NCBI GenBank assembly: GCA_049487715.1
Contig: CP150562.1
Span: 248,001-312,000, forward strand
Direction of reading: 5' to 3'
From: Pycnococcus provasolii
Taxonomy: Eukaryota; Chlorophyta; Pseudoscourfieldiophyceae; Pseudoscourfieldiales
DNA length: 64,000 nt
In this document: piece after piece, positions 12,301 to 20,281 of the stretch
Position numbering within the stretch: the first letter of the stretch is position 1
Layout: each line of letters starts with the position of its first letter
Position numbers and translations under genes: made by a program
The notes under the pieces: generated by a model
The model's input: only the letters and a program-made list of their open reading frames with translations
Told to the model about the DNA's origin: nothing
Database searches by the model: none

Positions 12301-12487
12301 GCTCGATGATGCGACGGTGAGTCTTCAACTCCTCTCGCGTAGCCCACTGCTGCACGTGTTCAAGTTGATTCGGTCCGGTCACCACCACCTTTGCCACCGC
12401 GAGCTCGACGACGCTGGATAGGATAAAACTGAGCAGAAGATTCGCCATGGTTGCGGGTACCGCCGTTGTGCTGCGCTTCTCAAACAT
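6353..12487 (-). CDS. Large type I membrane protein with Cys-rich repeats, six TSP1 repeats and a SAM domain
   Basis: This is a single open frame of 2044 residues. ATGs at 12487 or 12448 precede a hydrophobic signal peptide. The N-terminal third is low-complexity and acidic. Residues ~630-790 contain four near-identical Cys-rich units (CEDxxxYCSSGYTDCPGxNGKCC...). A long extracellular region with scattered Cys follows. Residues ~1280-1620 contain six thrombospondin type-1 repeats (AWSxCSAxCGGGTxTRSVTC), then a Thr-rich stalk, then a conserved-looking module beginning LSGYTVSSF. A transmembrane helix at ~1842-1865 is followed by RRRKKK as a stop-transfer signal. The cytoplasmic tail ends in a SAM-like domain (last ~50 residues, with LLDLGI, DLKDV and KRRLLTAV). 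TSP1 units bind matrix or glycans and SAM domains oligomerise, so I infer an adhesion or receptor role. The repeats are very similar at DNA level, so their number may vary. Confidence 0.92.
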   Translation of the reverse strand: MFEKRSTTAVPATMANLLLSFILSSVVELAVAKVVVTGPNQLEHVQQWATREELKTHRRIIEQLDESTAKGTTQSLHQGGDEHAAGLRPPSTQTFVSPSPLLSTSDGGGTAGDGTGADSSALHFKHRYQRHDPSTGLLTYFEYTARRHRHVLVLDEEPRIRKVHCIEEYEGGDDREEEGGGDLSRNSPPLRNKAAAVTSGLTTVELPRSDDGTTTRNADTGGGDDDGRTSSTFDEGPSSATSSTVTTRLTLVFKRSTEGGGGGDLKGRTESYHVEAEKLISSLNLTVGTILVGSETWRCNRIGLATTHPIRDRIIAPPVVLQPSSSPLAAGDDGDQQQQPVVVASKKASSEEEDNNDDIVVQVIATPVSFHECFENSAMEFFQGLPEELSLARSSRADSFTRAGLDPDNTHNFADSDSIIELAKTQNANKDHQPTTSSALVRNRRLLQQNAKNGTATADSSSDVLLFGREKNNASEVAGNATRRDHWIPGRGYDAYIINPVTNTFGTYIADDSFDTRMDADDGYGWDYSDDTGHKLGLVAGNTYKITFSKRNSNVPDPLYVEFLEDDTPTDNSALDTSCGFVQVSTSNPMSASGRRKADHGGDDDAFRRSHCEQVSVYCSWNWERCTGTSWCCYYESECSGNYNHPSCEDVTFYCSSGYTDCPGDNGKCCQDTSSCPAVPQCEDAWAYCSSGYTDCPGDNGKCCRDTSNCPALPQCEDASLYCSSGYTDCPGNNGKCCQDTSNCPAAPQCEDVTFYCSSGYTDCPGDNGKCCQDTSNCPALPEMTIWFTMPDLHDRSKFPGCHDSASFSDFYLRLADIQSKTISWQLSHVSNRVNFRLLYEKQYSSTPISLQASSSKSMGNQNMGGTWACYDCSLKGSGAVHVLVKTDNYNPFAEVWAKGKLSNMKATVDGTASASGSFTEEFDWGTIMDLTCFSGLCMDLSIAGVNMKAGVMGELKYKPKLEFNARASYSMKRTITVDGEVLLHTRNNIFLTKDFSGLRWTNGDEQETSGNPVSSSLEGLSVDVNAKAELELSAPLYAGVFASISIFGDAEVYLAFDPRIKLVASMNFKYGSTFPTVCGSYTYCSPTCTTSSFDTKITIDLEVNAYLLRKMYVKAGLGPLFTKAWGSNQEYSSSVSGASKSFALAQTCYNLIGSSPTGDYEFPSSCSKHSDCSSNQYCDRYGACYSLSTCCEYFDPIDGFCPGSSGTCPCSKHSDCAPLSEGTTVAYCDSYGACYQLYTNWTEGPQGSSICCGYSDAIDGACPGGCSAPYTTTTTPTTTVSFTYSYNSGAWSPCSASCGGGTETRSVTCKRSDSQSVSDSYCSGSKPSTSQSCNTQECYTYYYGTDAWSSCSASCGGGTETRSVTCKRSDGQSVSDSYCSGSKPSTSQSCNTQECYTYSYNSGAWSSCSASCGGGTETRSVTCKRSDGQSVSDSYCSGSKPSTSQSCNTQECYTYSYSTDAWSSCSASCGGGTETRSVTCKRSDGQSVSDSYCSGSKPSTSQSCNTQECSTYFYNRGAWSSCSATCGGGTQTRSVTCTRSDGQSVSDSYCSDTKPSTSQSCNTQECYTYSYSTDAWSSCSASCGGGTQTRSVTCTRSDGQSASDSYCSDTKPSTSQSCNTQACTTTTTSTTTTPTTTTTTTTTTTTTTTTTTTTTATTTATTTTATTVAATTITTLPQAQQADSQQAVALASTVSLSGYTVSSFSDAARRIFSESVAEKMNVKTDQVIIDSVTARATPPDLSSLLPSTGASHRRAMLQQTPAAAATSGIDVAFRIAAYKDEASAKTAENVFRNVVESGSLADELVERGLDQVSISVVTYNIVININSPAESPSGGGGGGDMTMIGAAAGGGIVVLVIVLAVMFMMRRRKKKDTASSKTAVESFQEDEVSEMEEAGETRGGGSSKTKEKLPPAATPTEHEIGGTTVMGLPAADVIVPEPQGPPPQAPQLSPMEMIGAVTVDDDEDKEGGEAGSKDATQVGSGSSGDAVTAVLEASRLDDKYRQPLLDLGIAAASDLKDVVEGDLDSMGMTKLEKRRLLTAVAEL
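7618..8645 (-). repeat. Six tandem TSP1-coding units
   Basis: Units of about 170 bases lie within the membrane-protein gene and are almost identical at nucleotide level (for example at 7740-7800 and 8080-8140). The two distal units differ slightly: they read TQTRSVTCTRSDG where the others read TETRSVTCKRSDG. The near-identity points to recent expansion or gene conversion. Confidence 0.9.
10140..10548 (-). repeat. Four tandem Cys-rich-module units of ~100 bases
   Basis: Four near-identical units, each encoding about 34 residues with six Cys in the pattern C-(6)-C-(6)-C-(6)-CC-(6)-C, lie inside the membrane-protein gene. I do not recognise the module family with certainty. Confidence 0.85.
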
Positions 12488-14230
12488 CTACTTGGTCTTC
12501 CTGACAATCTTCACTGGTGGGAAAATGTGTTATACGGTTTTTGGCGTGAGCAAGAAGTGGTTTCATTGCGGCTAGTCACCTTTCTTCACACTTTAAGAGC
12601 AGGCATTTAACCAAACCGCGCTAGGATAAACACTGCTGCTGTTCCAAGTGAACAACAAGAGACTAGAGTACCAACCTCGCCACCTGTCCACCACCGCCGC
12701 CAACGACATGATGCTTGTACGTACAATGGAACTCGCCACCACCACCACCTAAGGTGGTATACCCACCCACCCATGTATTGAAAGTCATCAAACAAAAGTA
12801 AGAACAAGCCACACCACAACTTACGAAACGCAAAGCGCTCCACGTACGCACCTGACCTTCAGTGAAGCGAGCTCAAACAAGAAGGAGCAAGCTCGTGCTT
12901 GCGATCGACAAGGCAGGCAGAACCGCAGAAGAAGAACCGCCTTGGTCTGCCTGAATGCCTCTTGTCTTGTTTTATTAAGCGAAGCCTTGCACAGCTCTTC
13001 TTCTTCGCACACCACTCACTGCGCTGTGGCGAGTCAGTGTGTCACGCGCACCACAGCAAGACAGGCGAGCTTCGGAGCTTGCTTGCTGCCGTCACCGCAC
13101 GTGTGGACAAGACGAGTGGGAGACGCACCGGCGTGAGCGATGGCCGTCGGGATGGCGACGTCGATGGCCGGTGTCGAGGGACCTGGGAAGTGGTCGCAGT
13201 CACCAAACCACCTGGGAAGTGGTCAGTTCTAACCCTGGGAAGTGGACGTTCAGTTCAGCAAGTGGTCGCACTTCGAGGTTTGAGGGGCGAGGCGGCTGCA
13301 CGTACGGCAAGGCGGAGGTTGCGTTTCTCCGTTGTGCGAGAAATTCCGCTGTGTGACGGACCACTTGCGTCGCCGTCTCTGCGTTGTGCCTCGCGGTTGC
13401 CCGGTGTGAATTTCTCGCGCATGCCACTGTGCGTCGCCGTTGTGAGATGCGAGGAATGCGAGGCGAGTCGCGCGTGGGAAATTCTTGCAATTTTCTCACC
13501 TTTTTCGCCATGGGCAAAGTCCGTGGATTTTTCCAGACAACATCCGATTAAATAGGTAAACGAAGAGTGAGAAAGGAGCATCAAGAAGGCACCAAAATCG
13601 ACCGGAGTTTCACGAAGATCCTTGAAGCAACGCGCAACGCGCAACGCGCTTTGGCTGCAACTCTGCAAGGAAATTTTGGTTTTCGTAGCTTCGTGCAAGC
13701 CTGGTCAATAAGCTGCTTGCCCGATGTTTGCTCTCGACCAGCATAATCGGGAGGATGATCTAAGCCAAAAGACGGCAGGTGTGTGTGCGAGGTCGGAAGA
13801 GGGATCCATGCGGAAGCGTGTGTGATGGGTCTTGGCGATGTGGCAGCGCACCTCCATCTTTCTTTTGGCTTTTGCCTATTTCACTTTTGGATTGCCTTCC
13901 ACTCCGGACCTTTTCACAACAGGTCCTCTTCACACACATCCTATGTACGGTACTTCTCCGTTGCTGCGAGACTGGTCAGGAACGAAACTGAGGGACTGGT
14001 GAACGATTCACCTGAATAGACTGGTCCTTTTTTTGGTGGAGGTTGGCTAAGGTTAGTTATCATAGCATCGCATCCACCGTGGTGGCTGGTCGAGAGCAGA
14101 GAGCAGGCCGGCAGCTACCGCGAGCCCGCCCCCGTTGAGTGAGTGAGTGAGTGAGTTCAAGTGAGTGCGCTGGCCACTCATCACCACGGCGCTTCTTGTC
14201 CACCTTGTCATCATCAGCAGCGTGCACGAC
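12488..14230. other. Intergenic region holding repeat copy 2
   Basis: It contains the 5' flank of the TSP1/SAM gene, the long repeat (12788-13508), the inverted 32-base segment at 13726-13757, and a GAGT-rich simple repeat at 14137-14158 just before the next gene. A 218-residue plus-strand frame at 12899-13555 lies on the repeat and is not conserved in the other copy, so I do not call it. Confidence 0.5.
12788..13508. repeat. Long direct repeat, copy 2
   Basis: This matches 2907-3552 apart from point differences and an insertion of about 70 bases at 13185-13258. The insertion contains three copies of a GGGAAGTGG motif. The copy starts about 300 bases upstream of the TSP1/SAM gene start, mirroring copy 1 and the LNR gene. 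Confidence 0.85.
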
Positions 14231-14231
14231 A

Positions 14232-15200
14232 ATGAAGATGCCTTTCGTCGTGGTTGCGTGCGCCCTCTCGTCGTCGTTGCTGCTCCCAACGATGGTGGTC
14301 GCGTACGGCCCGATGGCGTATTCGTCGATGGCCCAACGGGCACAAGCTGAGCCGCACAGGCACATCCAGGCGGCCTTGCGCGAAATGAAGACGCTCATGG
14401 CGCGGAATGAAAGCGCGGGGGGGGCAGTGCGCAGGGAGGTGGGACAAGACTGTAGCAGCAAAAGAACTGCGGCTCTCGTGGAGGTTGTTGGCATGTATGA
14501 AACGCGCGTTTGCGTGAATTTGTTCGTGTCGCCCGACGGCTGCGAAACACAATCCTTCATGTCCAAAACTTGCAGCAACCCTCTTGCGCCTACTTGCATA
14601 AAGTTGTACAAAGAATGGTATACACGCATCGATAAGGAGGGATGCCTTAATAAGGACTTTTGGACTGATTCTTCCGGTAATTGCAGCTCTGGCGAAGCCT
14701 TCTTCGATCATCCGACAGAGCCTCTCAACGACGATTGCGCCAAGAAGTGCGCCTCGGCTACCGACTGCTGCACCGATGAAATATGCCATAGTCCAACCAC
14801 AGGTGGTGATAGCGTATGCATCCACCCCAGGTTGGTGGAGGGTCCTCATAGCGGTGCGGGCGCTGAACCTACGCTAAAATCTGTGCTTATATCATTGGAC
14901 AACGCATGCGTCAAGAATGAGAAGAACGAGTACTGTGCTGCCGTTGACACGGACTTTGCGACAACCACGGGCTCGCTCTCTTGTACGGACTGGAACGCAA
15001 AAGCAGGATGCTGCGGGCGCTTGGATATAGATTATATCCACACCACGAAGATGAACGCGATTGCCCAAACACTATACGACAAGTACAGCCGCTGCTCACC
15101 CGCTCCTTGCGCCGGTGCGCGCACCTCGCCCGCCAAGGTGCCGAGCGCATTCTCAGCGACCACGATCATGGCATTCGTCGTGGTGGCGTTGCTTGCATGA
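14232..15200 (+). CDS. Small secreted Cys-rich protein, probably GPI-anchored
   Basis: I chose the ATG at 14232 because it directly precedes a signal peptide (MKMPFVVVACALSSS..., cleavage near VVAYG). An in-frame ATG at 14151 would give a longer, less signal-like start. The mature part (~300 residues) has about 20 Cys, with clusters such as DDCAKKCASATDCC and AKAGCCGRL. The C-terminus is a short hydrophobic segment (SAFSATTIMAFVVVALLA) after a Ser/Ala-rich stretch, with nothing following, as in a GPI-attachment signal. I recognise no domain. It lies beside two other surface-protein genes. Confidence 0.7.
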   Translation: MKMPFVVVACALSSSLLLPTMVVAYGPMAYSSMAQRAQAEPHRHIQAALREMKTLMARNESAGGAVRREVGQDCSSKRTAALVEVVGMYETRVCVNLFVSPDGCETQSFMSKTCSNPLAPTCIKLYKEWYTRIDKEGCLNKDFWTDSSGNCSSGEAFFDHPTEPLNDDCAKKCASATDCCTDEICHSPTTGGDSVCIHPRLVEGPHSGAGAEPTLKSVLISLDNACVKNEKNEYCAAVDTDFATTTGSLSCTDWNAKAGCCGRLDIDYIHTTKMNAIAQTLYDKYSRCSPAPCAGARTSPAKVPSAFSATTIMAFVVVALLA

Positions 15201-15986
15201 GCGGCTGACTGGATGGACTGAATGGGACTGTGAATGGTGTGAAAGGAGGGGGGTTCGGGAATACAGAAATGATTTTTTCTGAAAAAAAAAAGTGAACTTT
15301 AAGGTTAGTAACGTTTTTAGTGTTTTCGTTAAATTATTTTAAAAACCCTGATGATGTCTTGCTCAAAACGACATGGACTTATCGGTACAAGATCGATGCC
15401 GTCACCAATCAGATATCTCGATTCAGGTCAAGATGGTGCGCTCGTGGTGATTTGGAAGACGCATCCGGAATTGCAACGTTCTCAGCGACGGCAGCCATCG
15501 CAATCGTACGGCAGATGATTTCACTGTATGAGGTCAAGGATTGTCTTGGCGCGGCTCGGAAGTCGAAAAGTCGAAAACGAGCTCGCCACCACCGGACTTC
15601 CTTGGCTCTCTCAGCAACTCCGCGAGACTCGCTTGCCCTTGAGGTCAAGGATTGTCTTGGCGCGGCTCGGAAGTCGAAAAGTCGAAAACGAGCTCGCCAC
15701 CACCGGACTTCCTTGGCTCTCTGAGCAACTCCGCCGGTCTCCGCGAGACTCGCTTGCCCTTGAGGTCCAAAAGGAGACCTACTTTTGGTTTTAATTTCGG
15801 TTTGTGTAAAGATGACCTTCATTGGCAATACTGGCCCCCCCTAAAACCAGCTATACAACGATTACATGAACGAACAAGAACGTGATGGAACGAGACCTTG
15901 GAACGAGCGGAAACGAACGAACCCCCAAATCACGATGAACCAGCTCTCCCTGACCCGAACCCCGAATCGAAATCACAGATCAGAGA
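15201..15986. other. Intergenic region with a tandem duplication
   Basis: I see no supported gene. The main feature is a two-copy tandem repeat at 15530-15762. Frames across it on both strands only reflect the duplicated DNA. Confidence 0.5.
15530..15762. repeat. Tandem duplication, unit ~111-122 bases
   Basis: The unit at 15530-15640 is repeated at 15641-15762 with one substitution and an 11-base insertion. The next bases begin a third copy (TGAGGTC) and then diverge. Confidence 0.85.
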
Positions 15987-17378
15987 ATGAAGATCCGAGC
16001 TGTTGTTTTCTTTGACGCGTTCGCACCACCTCACCTCCGCGCAGAAAACCAGGAAATGCCCGCGGCGATGGAGGAGGAGCGGCAACCGCTGCCTTCCCGT
16101 CCTCCACCAGCACCTCCAGTCGCTGTCAACGCGTGGACGTCGTGCACTTTATCACTCAACAAGGAGTGCGAACGTGTCATGAAGAAACAAAAGGTGTTCC
16201 ACGCAGCTGCGTCGTCATTCCTGACGTCGTCACAGACATTTTCTCAGGAGAACCCGTCGGCGCCACATGGTGGTGGTGCTTCGGCGGCGCAGTCCTCTGC
16301 ATCCGCCGTCAAAACCGCATTCAAAGAACTGTCCGCGTGCGTGGGCAAACTTGGAAAGGCTATCGAGAAAGAAACGCAGGCCTCGGAAGAACTCGTCGGA
16401 GCGAGTGTCAACGATGCGCCCGTCGACGCCAAGCTGCTTGATGAACTGATTGCCGACCACCTCGCGAGGGAAGGCTTGCATGCGACGCTCAAGGCTCACG
16501 TCGGCGCAAGCAACATAACCATGCCCGCATCCTCAAGCGAAGATGTGCAGCAGGCACTGCAAGCCGCGCGCGCTCTCAGAAATCATCACGACCTCAAGCC
16601 CGCGCTCGCGTACATCAACAGCCACGCAGAAGAGCTCGTGAAGTTGCCAGACCTGTCGCCGTCGGCACGCATCGCCGCCGCCGCCGAGGCGACGTGCGCG
16701 CCAGAAAACCCCGCGCCGCCGCCGCTGCTGGTGCGCGCGGGCGACCAGCCGCTGAGGCCAGCCACGCTGCTTGTCCACAGCTTAGCATTTTTGGAAGCGG
16801 CGCGTGAAGGAGGCGCGCCTTCCGCAATCATTTACGCAAGAAAGCATCTCGCTGCTTTCACGAGGATTCACACCAAGGATGTGCAGAAGCTCATGGGAAG
16901 CCTGCTCGTTGCGCCGAGCGCGTGGGCCAGCGGGCCGTACGCGTCTCTCGCGGGCGACACGCTGTGGTGCGCAGCCGCCGACGCGCTGGAAACGGACGCG
17001 ATGCGGCTCGCGGGACTGCCGACACGCGAGCCACTTGCAACAACCTTCCACGCGGGCATGGAGGTGATGCCCACGCTGCACAAGCTCTCCGCGGTGCTTT
17101 CACGAAGCGGTGGCGGCGCGTCGGCGGGGCAAAGCTGGGCTGCGAGACCCACGCTCCCGGTGGCACTCGAGGTGAGCGAGACATTCGCGAGCACATTCAC
17201 GTGCCCCGTCTCGCGCGAACGTGCGAGCGCCGACAATGAGCCTACACTGCTGCCATGCGGGCACGCACTGTGCGAGAAGAGTGTACGACGACTTGGCAGA
17301 CCTCCGCATGGCCGGATGAAATGCCCTTACTGTCCGGCGCAGTTCAACATGAGTGACTGCATGAGAATCGTGTTGTAA
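15987..17378 (+). CDS. RMND5: RMD5/RMND5-type RING E3 subunit of the GID/CTLH complex
   Basis: This open frame of 463 residues may in fact start at the internal ATG at 16056 (MPAAMEEER). The N-terminal part is helical. The middle fits the LisH-CTLH-CRA region of the family (DELIADHLAREGLH, then ALAYINSHAEELVKL, then AIIYARKHLAAF). The C-terminus holds the degenerate RING typical of RMD5/RMND5: FTCPVSRERASADNEPTLLPCGHALCEKSV...KCPYCPAQF. In yeast the orthologue Gid2 pairs with Gid9/MAEA to form the catalytic core that ubiquitinates metabolic enzymes. No telomere-like tract lies upstream. Confidence 0.9.
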   Translation: MKIRAVVFFDAFAPPHLRAENQEMPAAMEEERQPLPSRPPPAPPVAVNAWTSCTLSLNKECERVMKKQKVFHAAASSFLTSSQTFSQENPSAPHGGGASAAQSSASAVKTAFKELSACVGKLGKAIEKETQASEELVGASVNDAPVDAKLLDELIADHLAREGLHATLKAHVGASNITMPASSSEDVQQALQAARALRNHHDLKPALAYINSHAEELVKLPDLSPSARIAAAAEATCAPENPAPPPLLVRAGDQPLRPATLLVHSLAFLEAAREGGAPSAIIYARKHLAAFTRIHTKDVQKLMGSLLVAPSAWASGPYASLAGDTLWCAAADALETDAMRLAGLPTREPLATTFHAGMEVMPTLHKLSAVLSRSGGGASAGQSWAARPTLPVALEVSETFASTFTCPVSRERASADNEPTLLPCGHALCEKSVRRLGRPPHGRMKCPYCPAQFNMSDCMRIVL

Positions 17379-17404
17379 AAAATGGTACAAACTTACATAC
17401 AATC

Positions 17405-18786
17405 TTAAAACAAGTCCCACGGCGCGTTGGCAGCGGAATTGTTGGCTGGCGTCTTCTCTGGCAAGTTTGCCGCAAGTTGTTCAGCGTTCGAGTGGCACGC
17501 ACGCAGTGCCCCAAGCTCGGCGTCGCGCACGCATGATGCAGCGCCGACCCTGCTCTTGTCATTTTCGTCGCCACTGCCACCGTCGTCAGCCTCAACGTCA
17601 TCACAAAACTCAGCAATGCGCTTGCTCAACGCACTTGCGAGCGTGCGTGCGGGCAAGGGAGCGAGTAGCTCGGCGCGCGGCGGTGCCACGGTATCATGCA
17701 TGCGACTGATTGCCTCGAGCAGCATATGATCAGGCGTGCCATCCGCGGCGACGGCGAAATGATCCGGGCAGTCGACATCACGCATCACCTGCGCAATTTT
17801 CGCACCAGCGACGCCCTGGGCGGCGGCCGCGGCGCGCACGAGCGACGACGGCAGACGCGCACTGTCCGCGACGGGATTGCGCGCGTCGACAAATCCGTAG
17901 TGTGCAAGCAAGTGCGCATTGCCGAGACGTCCGTACGTATTGAAAATCTGCTCGTGGGGCGCTGCCGCACGCACGCAAATCAGCTGCATCGCGCCGTCGC
18001 GGTCGGTTCCCACGTTCACGTTCTCGTCCGCCGAGACGTGGTTGAACAGGTCGAAGAGTGGCACCATTCCCGCGCGCTCTTCGCCACCGATGTCGAATGC
18101 CCGGCTTGTGACGGTGCTCCTCGCGTCGAGATAGTCTTCGTATGTCACCTTGGAGAGACGCTCGTCTTGCTTGAATGCGGGTGCGACGCACGCGTTCCAC
18201 TCGTGCTTCGCCCTTGCCTCTGCCGACAGCGTCATGGCCTCAGCTTCTGTTCCTTGCAGTCTTCTTCTTTGTCTGTGTGTCCAGAAGTACGGCACATCCG
18301 CGCGTCGAGGAACGGTGTCAAGATACGGCTTCCAGAACGACTTGTCTCCAATCGCTCGTTCCGCCGCCACAGCCATTGCAAGTTGCGTGACCCACGACGT
18401 CAGTTCCGCCGACGCCGTCGACGCGCACGCCGACGCGATGAGGGTGAGCTGCGTACGTGGCTTGCGCGGTGAGTATGAGTTGGCGCGGCACTGTCGCAAC
18501 GACGGTATCTTTCTCGAGTCCGTGTGCTTTCGCTGCGAGCACGAGGTGCGACGAGGCTGACACGCACAGCAGAGGCGCTGATGACGACGCCCCATCATCG
18601 AAGGTCAGAGTGTATGCCCGCCGCCTTGACGCAGGTGGACGCGCCGTTATGAATCAGCCAAGCCAGAAGGGAAGACGCCGGCGACGACGACGGTGATGAA
18701 GACGATGCTGACGCAGACGCAGATGCAGATGCATTGGCAGAGGCAGAGGGTGCAGAGGGCACAAGGGACGCCGCCGCCGCCGCCAT
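17405..18786 (-). pseudogene. SET-domain lysine methyltransferase (RuBisCO-LSMT/SETD3 class), frame-disrupted
   Basis: The reading frame is continuous from about 18420 to the stop at 17405. It carries a SET C-terminal half with MVPLFDLFNH, the catalytic-region motif IFNTYGRLGNAHLL and a Rubis-subs-bind-like tail. Family-like N-terminal sequence continues upstream in two other frames. One is MAAAAASL...LLAWLIHNGASTCVKA (18786 to ~18625). The other is HLVLAAKAHGLEKDTVVATVPRQLILT (~18590-18440). A one-base difference in a GGG run near 18620 would join the first two; the second change lies between 18440 and 18400. I found no GT-AG intron that restores the frame. Either the gene is a recent pseudogene or the assembly has indels. 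The best intact part is 18420-17405. Confidence 0.7.
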
Positions 18787-18952
18787 TTGCTGTGGTCACC
18801 TTCGAGAGCCTCGCGTCTCGCTCGCTCGCCCGCTCTCCGCGTCACGCGAGGCCTGACGCCTTCAGGGGGTAGGACGACGATGATGGGGGAGGGCGCCGCC
18901 AACGAAACAACAGGCAAGGCACCAGGAGTCCAGGAAGAGTTCTTTCCCTGGG

Positions 18953-18979
18953 AACCCTAATCATAACCCTAACCCTAAT
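18953..18979. repeat. Interstitial telomere-like CCCTAA tract
   Basis: Three to four CCCTAA-type units lie 167-193 bases upstream of the SET-gene start; that gene's sense strand reads TTAGGG. Confidence 0.85.
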
Positions 18980-19784
18980 CAGGCGTTAGCAGGGTTGGGT
19001 TCTTCCCTTCCCTGCTGATTCCTCCAGGTCCACCAGAGATTTGCCGTGATTGAACGACGGCGGGGGTCGTCGCATCCATTGTGCTCTGAATCCGTGCCGA
19101 ACCCCCTAATACACGGAGTCTTTCACTCCGCCGCACAGTTTGCGCCAGGCGCGTAACTCTGCGTTGGTCCTCCGCCATAGCGGAGACCTGAGCGATCGGA
19201 TTGAGGTCATTGCCAACCACCCTGCAGCCCCACTTCGACGCCACCTGCTGGATGCTGCCGCAACCAGCGAACGGGTCCAGCGCCCACTGCACCTCCTCCA
19301 GCTTGAAGTGCTGAAACAGAAGGTGGATGTCCCTCGCGGATGTGCCCACGGACTCCATGTCCTCTTGGTAGTCGCTGCCTCCCGGTAGCACCGCTGCCGT
19401 TAACGTGACTTGCCTTGCTGACACCCCTGGCGTGCAGAACAATCTGAAGTCGCGGTGATCCGCCGCGTGCCAAGCGCCGCGGCACACGAAGGCGAAGCGT
19501 GCAAGCTGCAACTCCGTCACGTCGTGCTGCTCCGCCGACATTCCCGCAGTCGCGTACTGGCTGACCTGCTGCTGGATGTGATGACTCTCGTCACCTTGAG
19601 GATGAAGCACAGCAGCCAGCAGCCAGCGAAGTTCCCTTGAACCTTGAGGATGAAGCAGCTCCTCTTCTTCGGCAGACGTGGCCGGTTGAGGATAAAGCAC
19701 AGCAGCCAGCAGCCAGCGAAGTTCCCTTGAACCTTGAGGATGAAGCAGCTCCTCTTCTTCGGCAGACGTGGCCGGTTGATTCAC
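18975..19784 (-). mobile_element. Methyltransferase-like fragment, probable mobile-element remnant
   Basis: This frame of 269 residues has one recognisable segment near the middle: WALDPFAGCGSIQQVASKWG...VVGNDLNPIAQ. This is the SAM-binding motif I (DPFAGxG) followed by an acidic motif II (NDLNP), as in N6-adenine/N4-cytosine methyltransferases. No DPPY/SPPW catalytic motif is visible, and the frame's N-terminal 60 residues are a translated tandem repeat. Algal retroelements often carry a similar 'NDxNP' domain after their RT, so a decayed element is more likely than a host enzyme. Confidence 0.45.
19612..19777. repeat. Tandem duplication, unit ~84 bases
   Basis: The segment starting AGCACAGCAGCCAGCAGCC is repeated head to tail (about 19606-19693 and 19697-19777), within the methyltransferase-like fragment. 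Confidence 0.8.
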
Positions 19785-20281
19785 AACCCTTCCTCAATCC
19801 TGAATAGGAATTGACTTTTCTTGATAAATGCTGAAGGTTCGAGAAAGACGAGAAGACGTTCGCCTCGAGCGCGTCACCACGCGGAACGTCGCGCGAAGGT
19901 TTACGTAGAAAGTGGGCCGTTACTGCGAACGTGTACAACGCCCCGACCAAAATTGTCCGACCCTTCAATTTTTGGTGGGGCCCGCATGGGCCCGATTTTT
20001 GCCATTATGGATTTCTGTTCTACGGTGCATCCCCAAAAGGCCCAAATTGATGCACAAAATTTTGCACTCTCCGCCCTTCCGGGGACTGTGCAACGTAGCC
20101 TGCAGCGGGCTATCTTGTTCCTCAAAACCACCCTCAGAATGTGAACACGGGGCCCAAACACGGGGCCCCCTCCCTGCCCCTGGGAGGGCCCACCCCCGGG
20201 GCTTTCGGGAGCCGGGCTCCAGTTACAGGAGGCGTGAGGAGGCTCCCCCTCCCTCCCTCGTCAGCCACAGCCATTTCCAGC
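19785..20281. other. Intergenic, no supported feature
   Basis: The region is T/G-rich in its middle (19940-20060), with runs of GGGCCC. Open frames here have no family likeness. It includes the 5' leader of the HRZ gene. Confidence 0.4.

Noticed and set aside
12899-13555. 218-codon plus-strand frame on repeat copy 2
   Set aside because: The other copy of the repeat does not keep it open; no domain.
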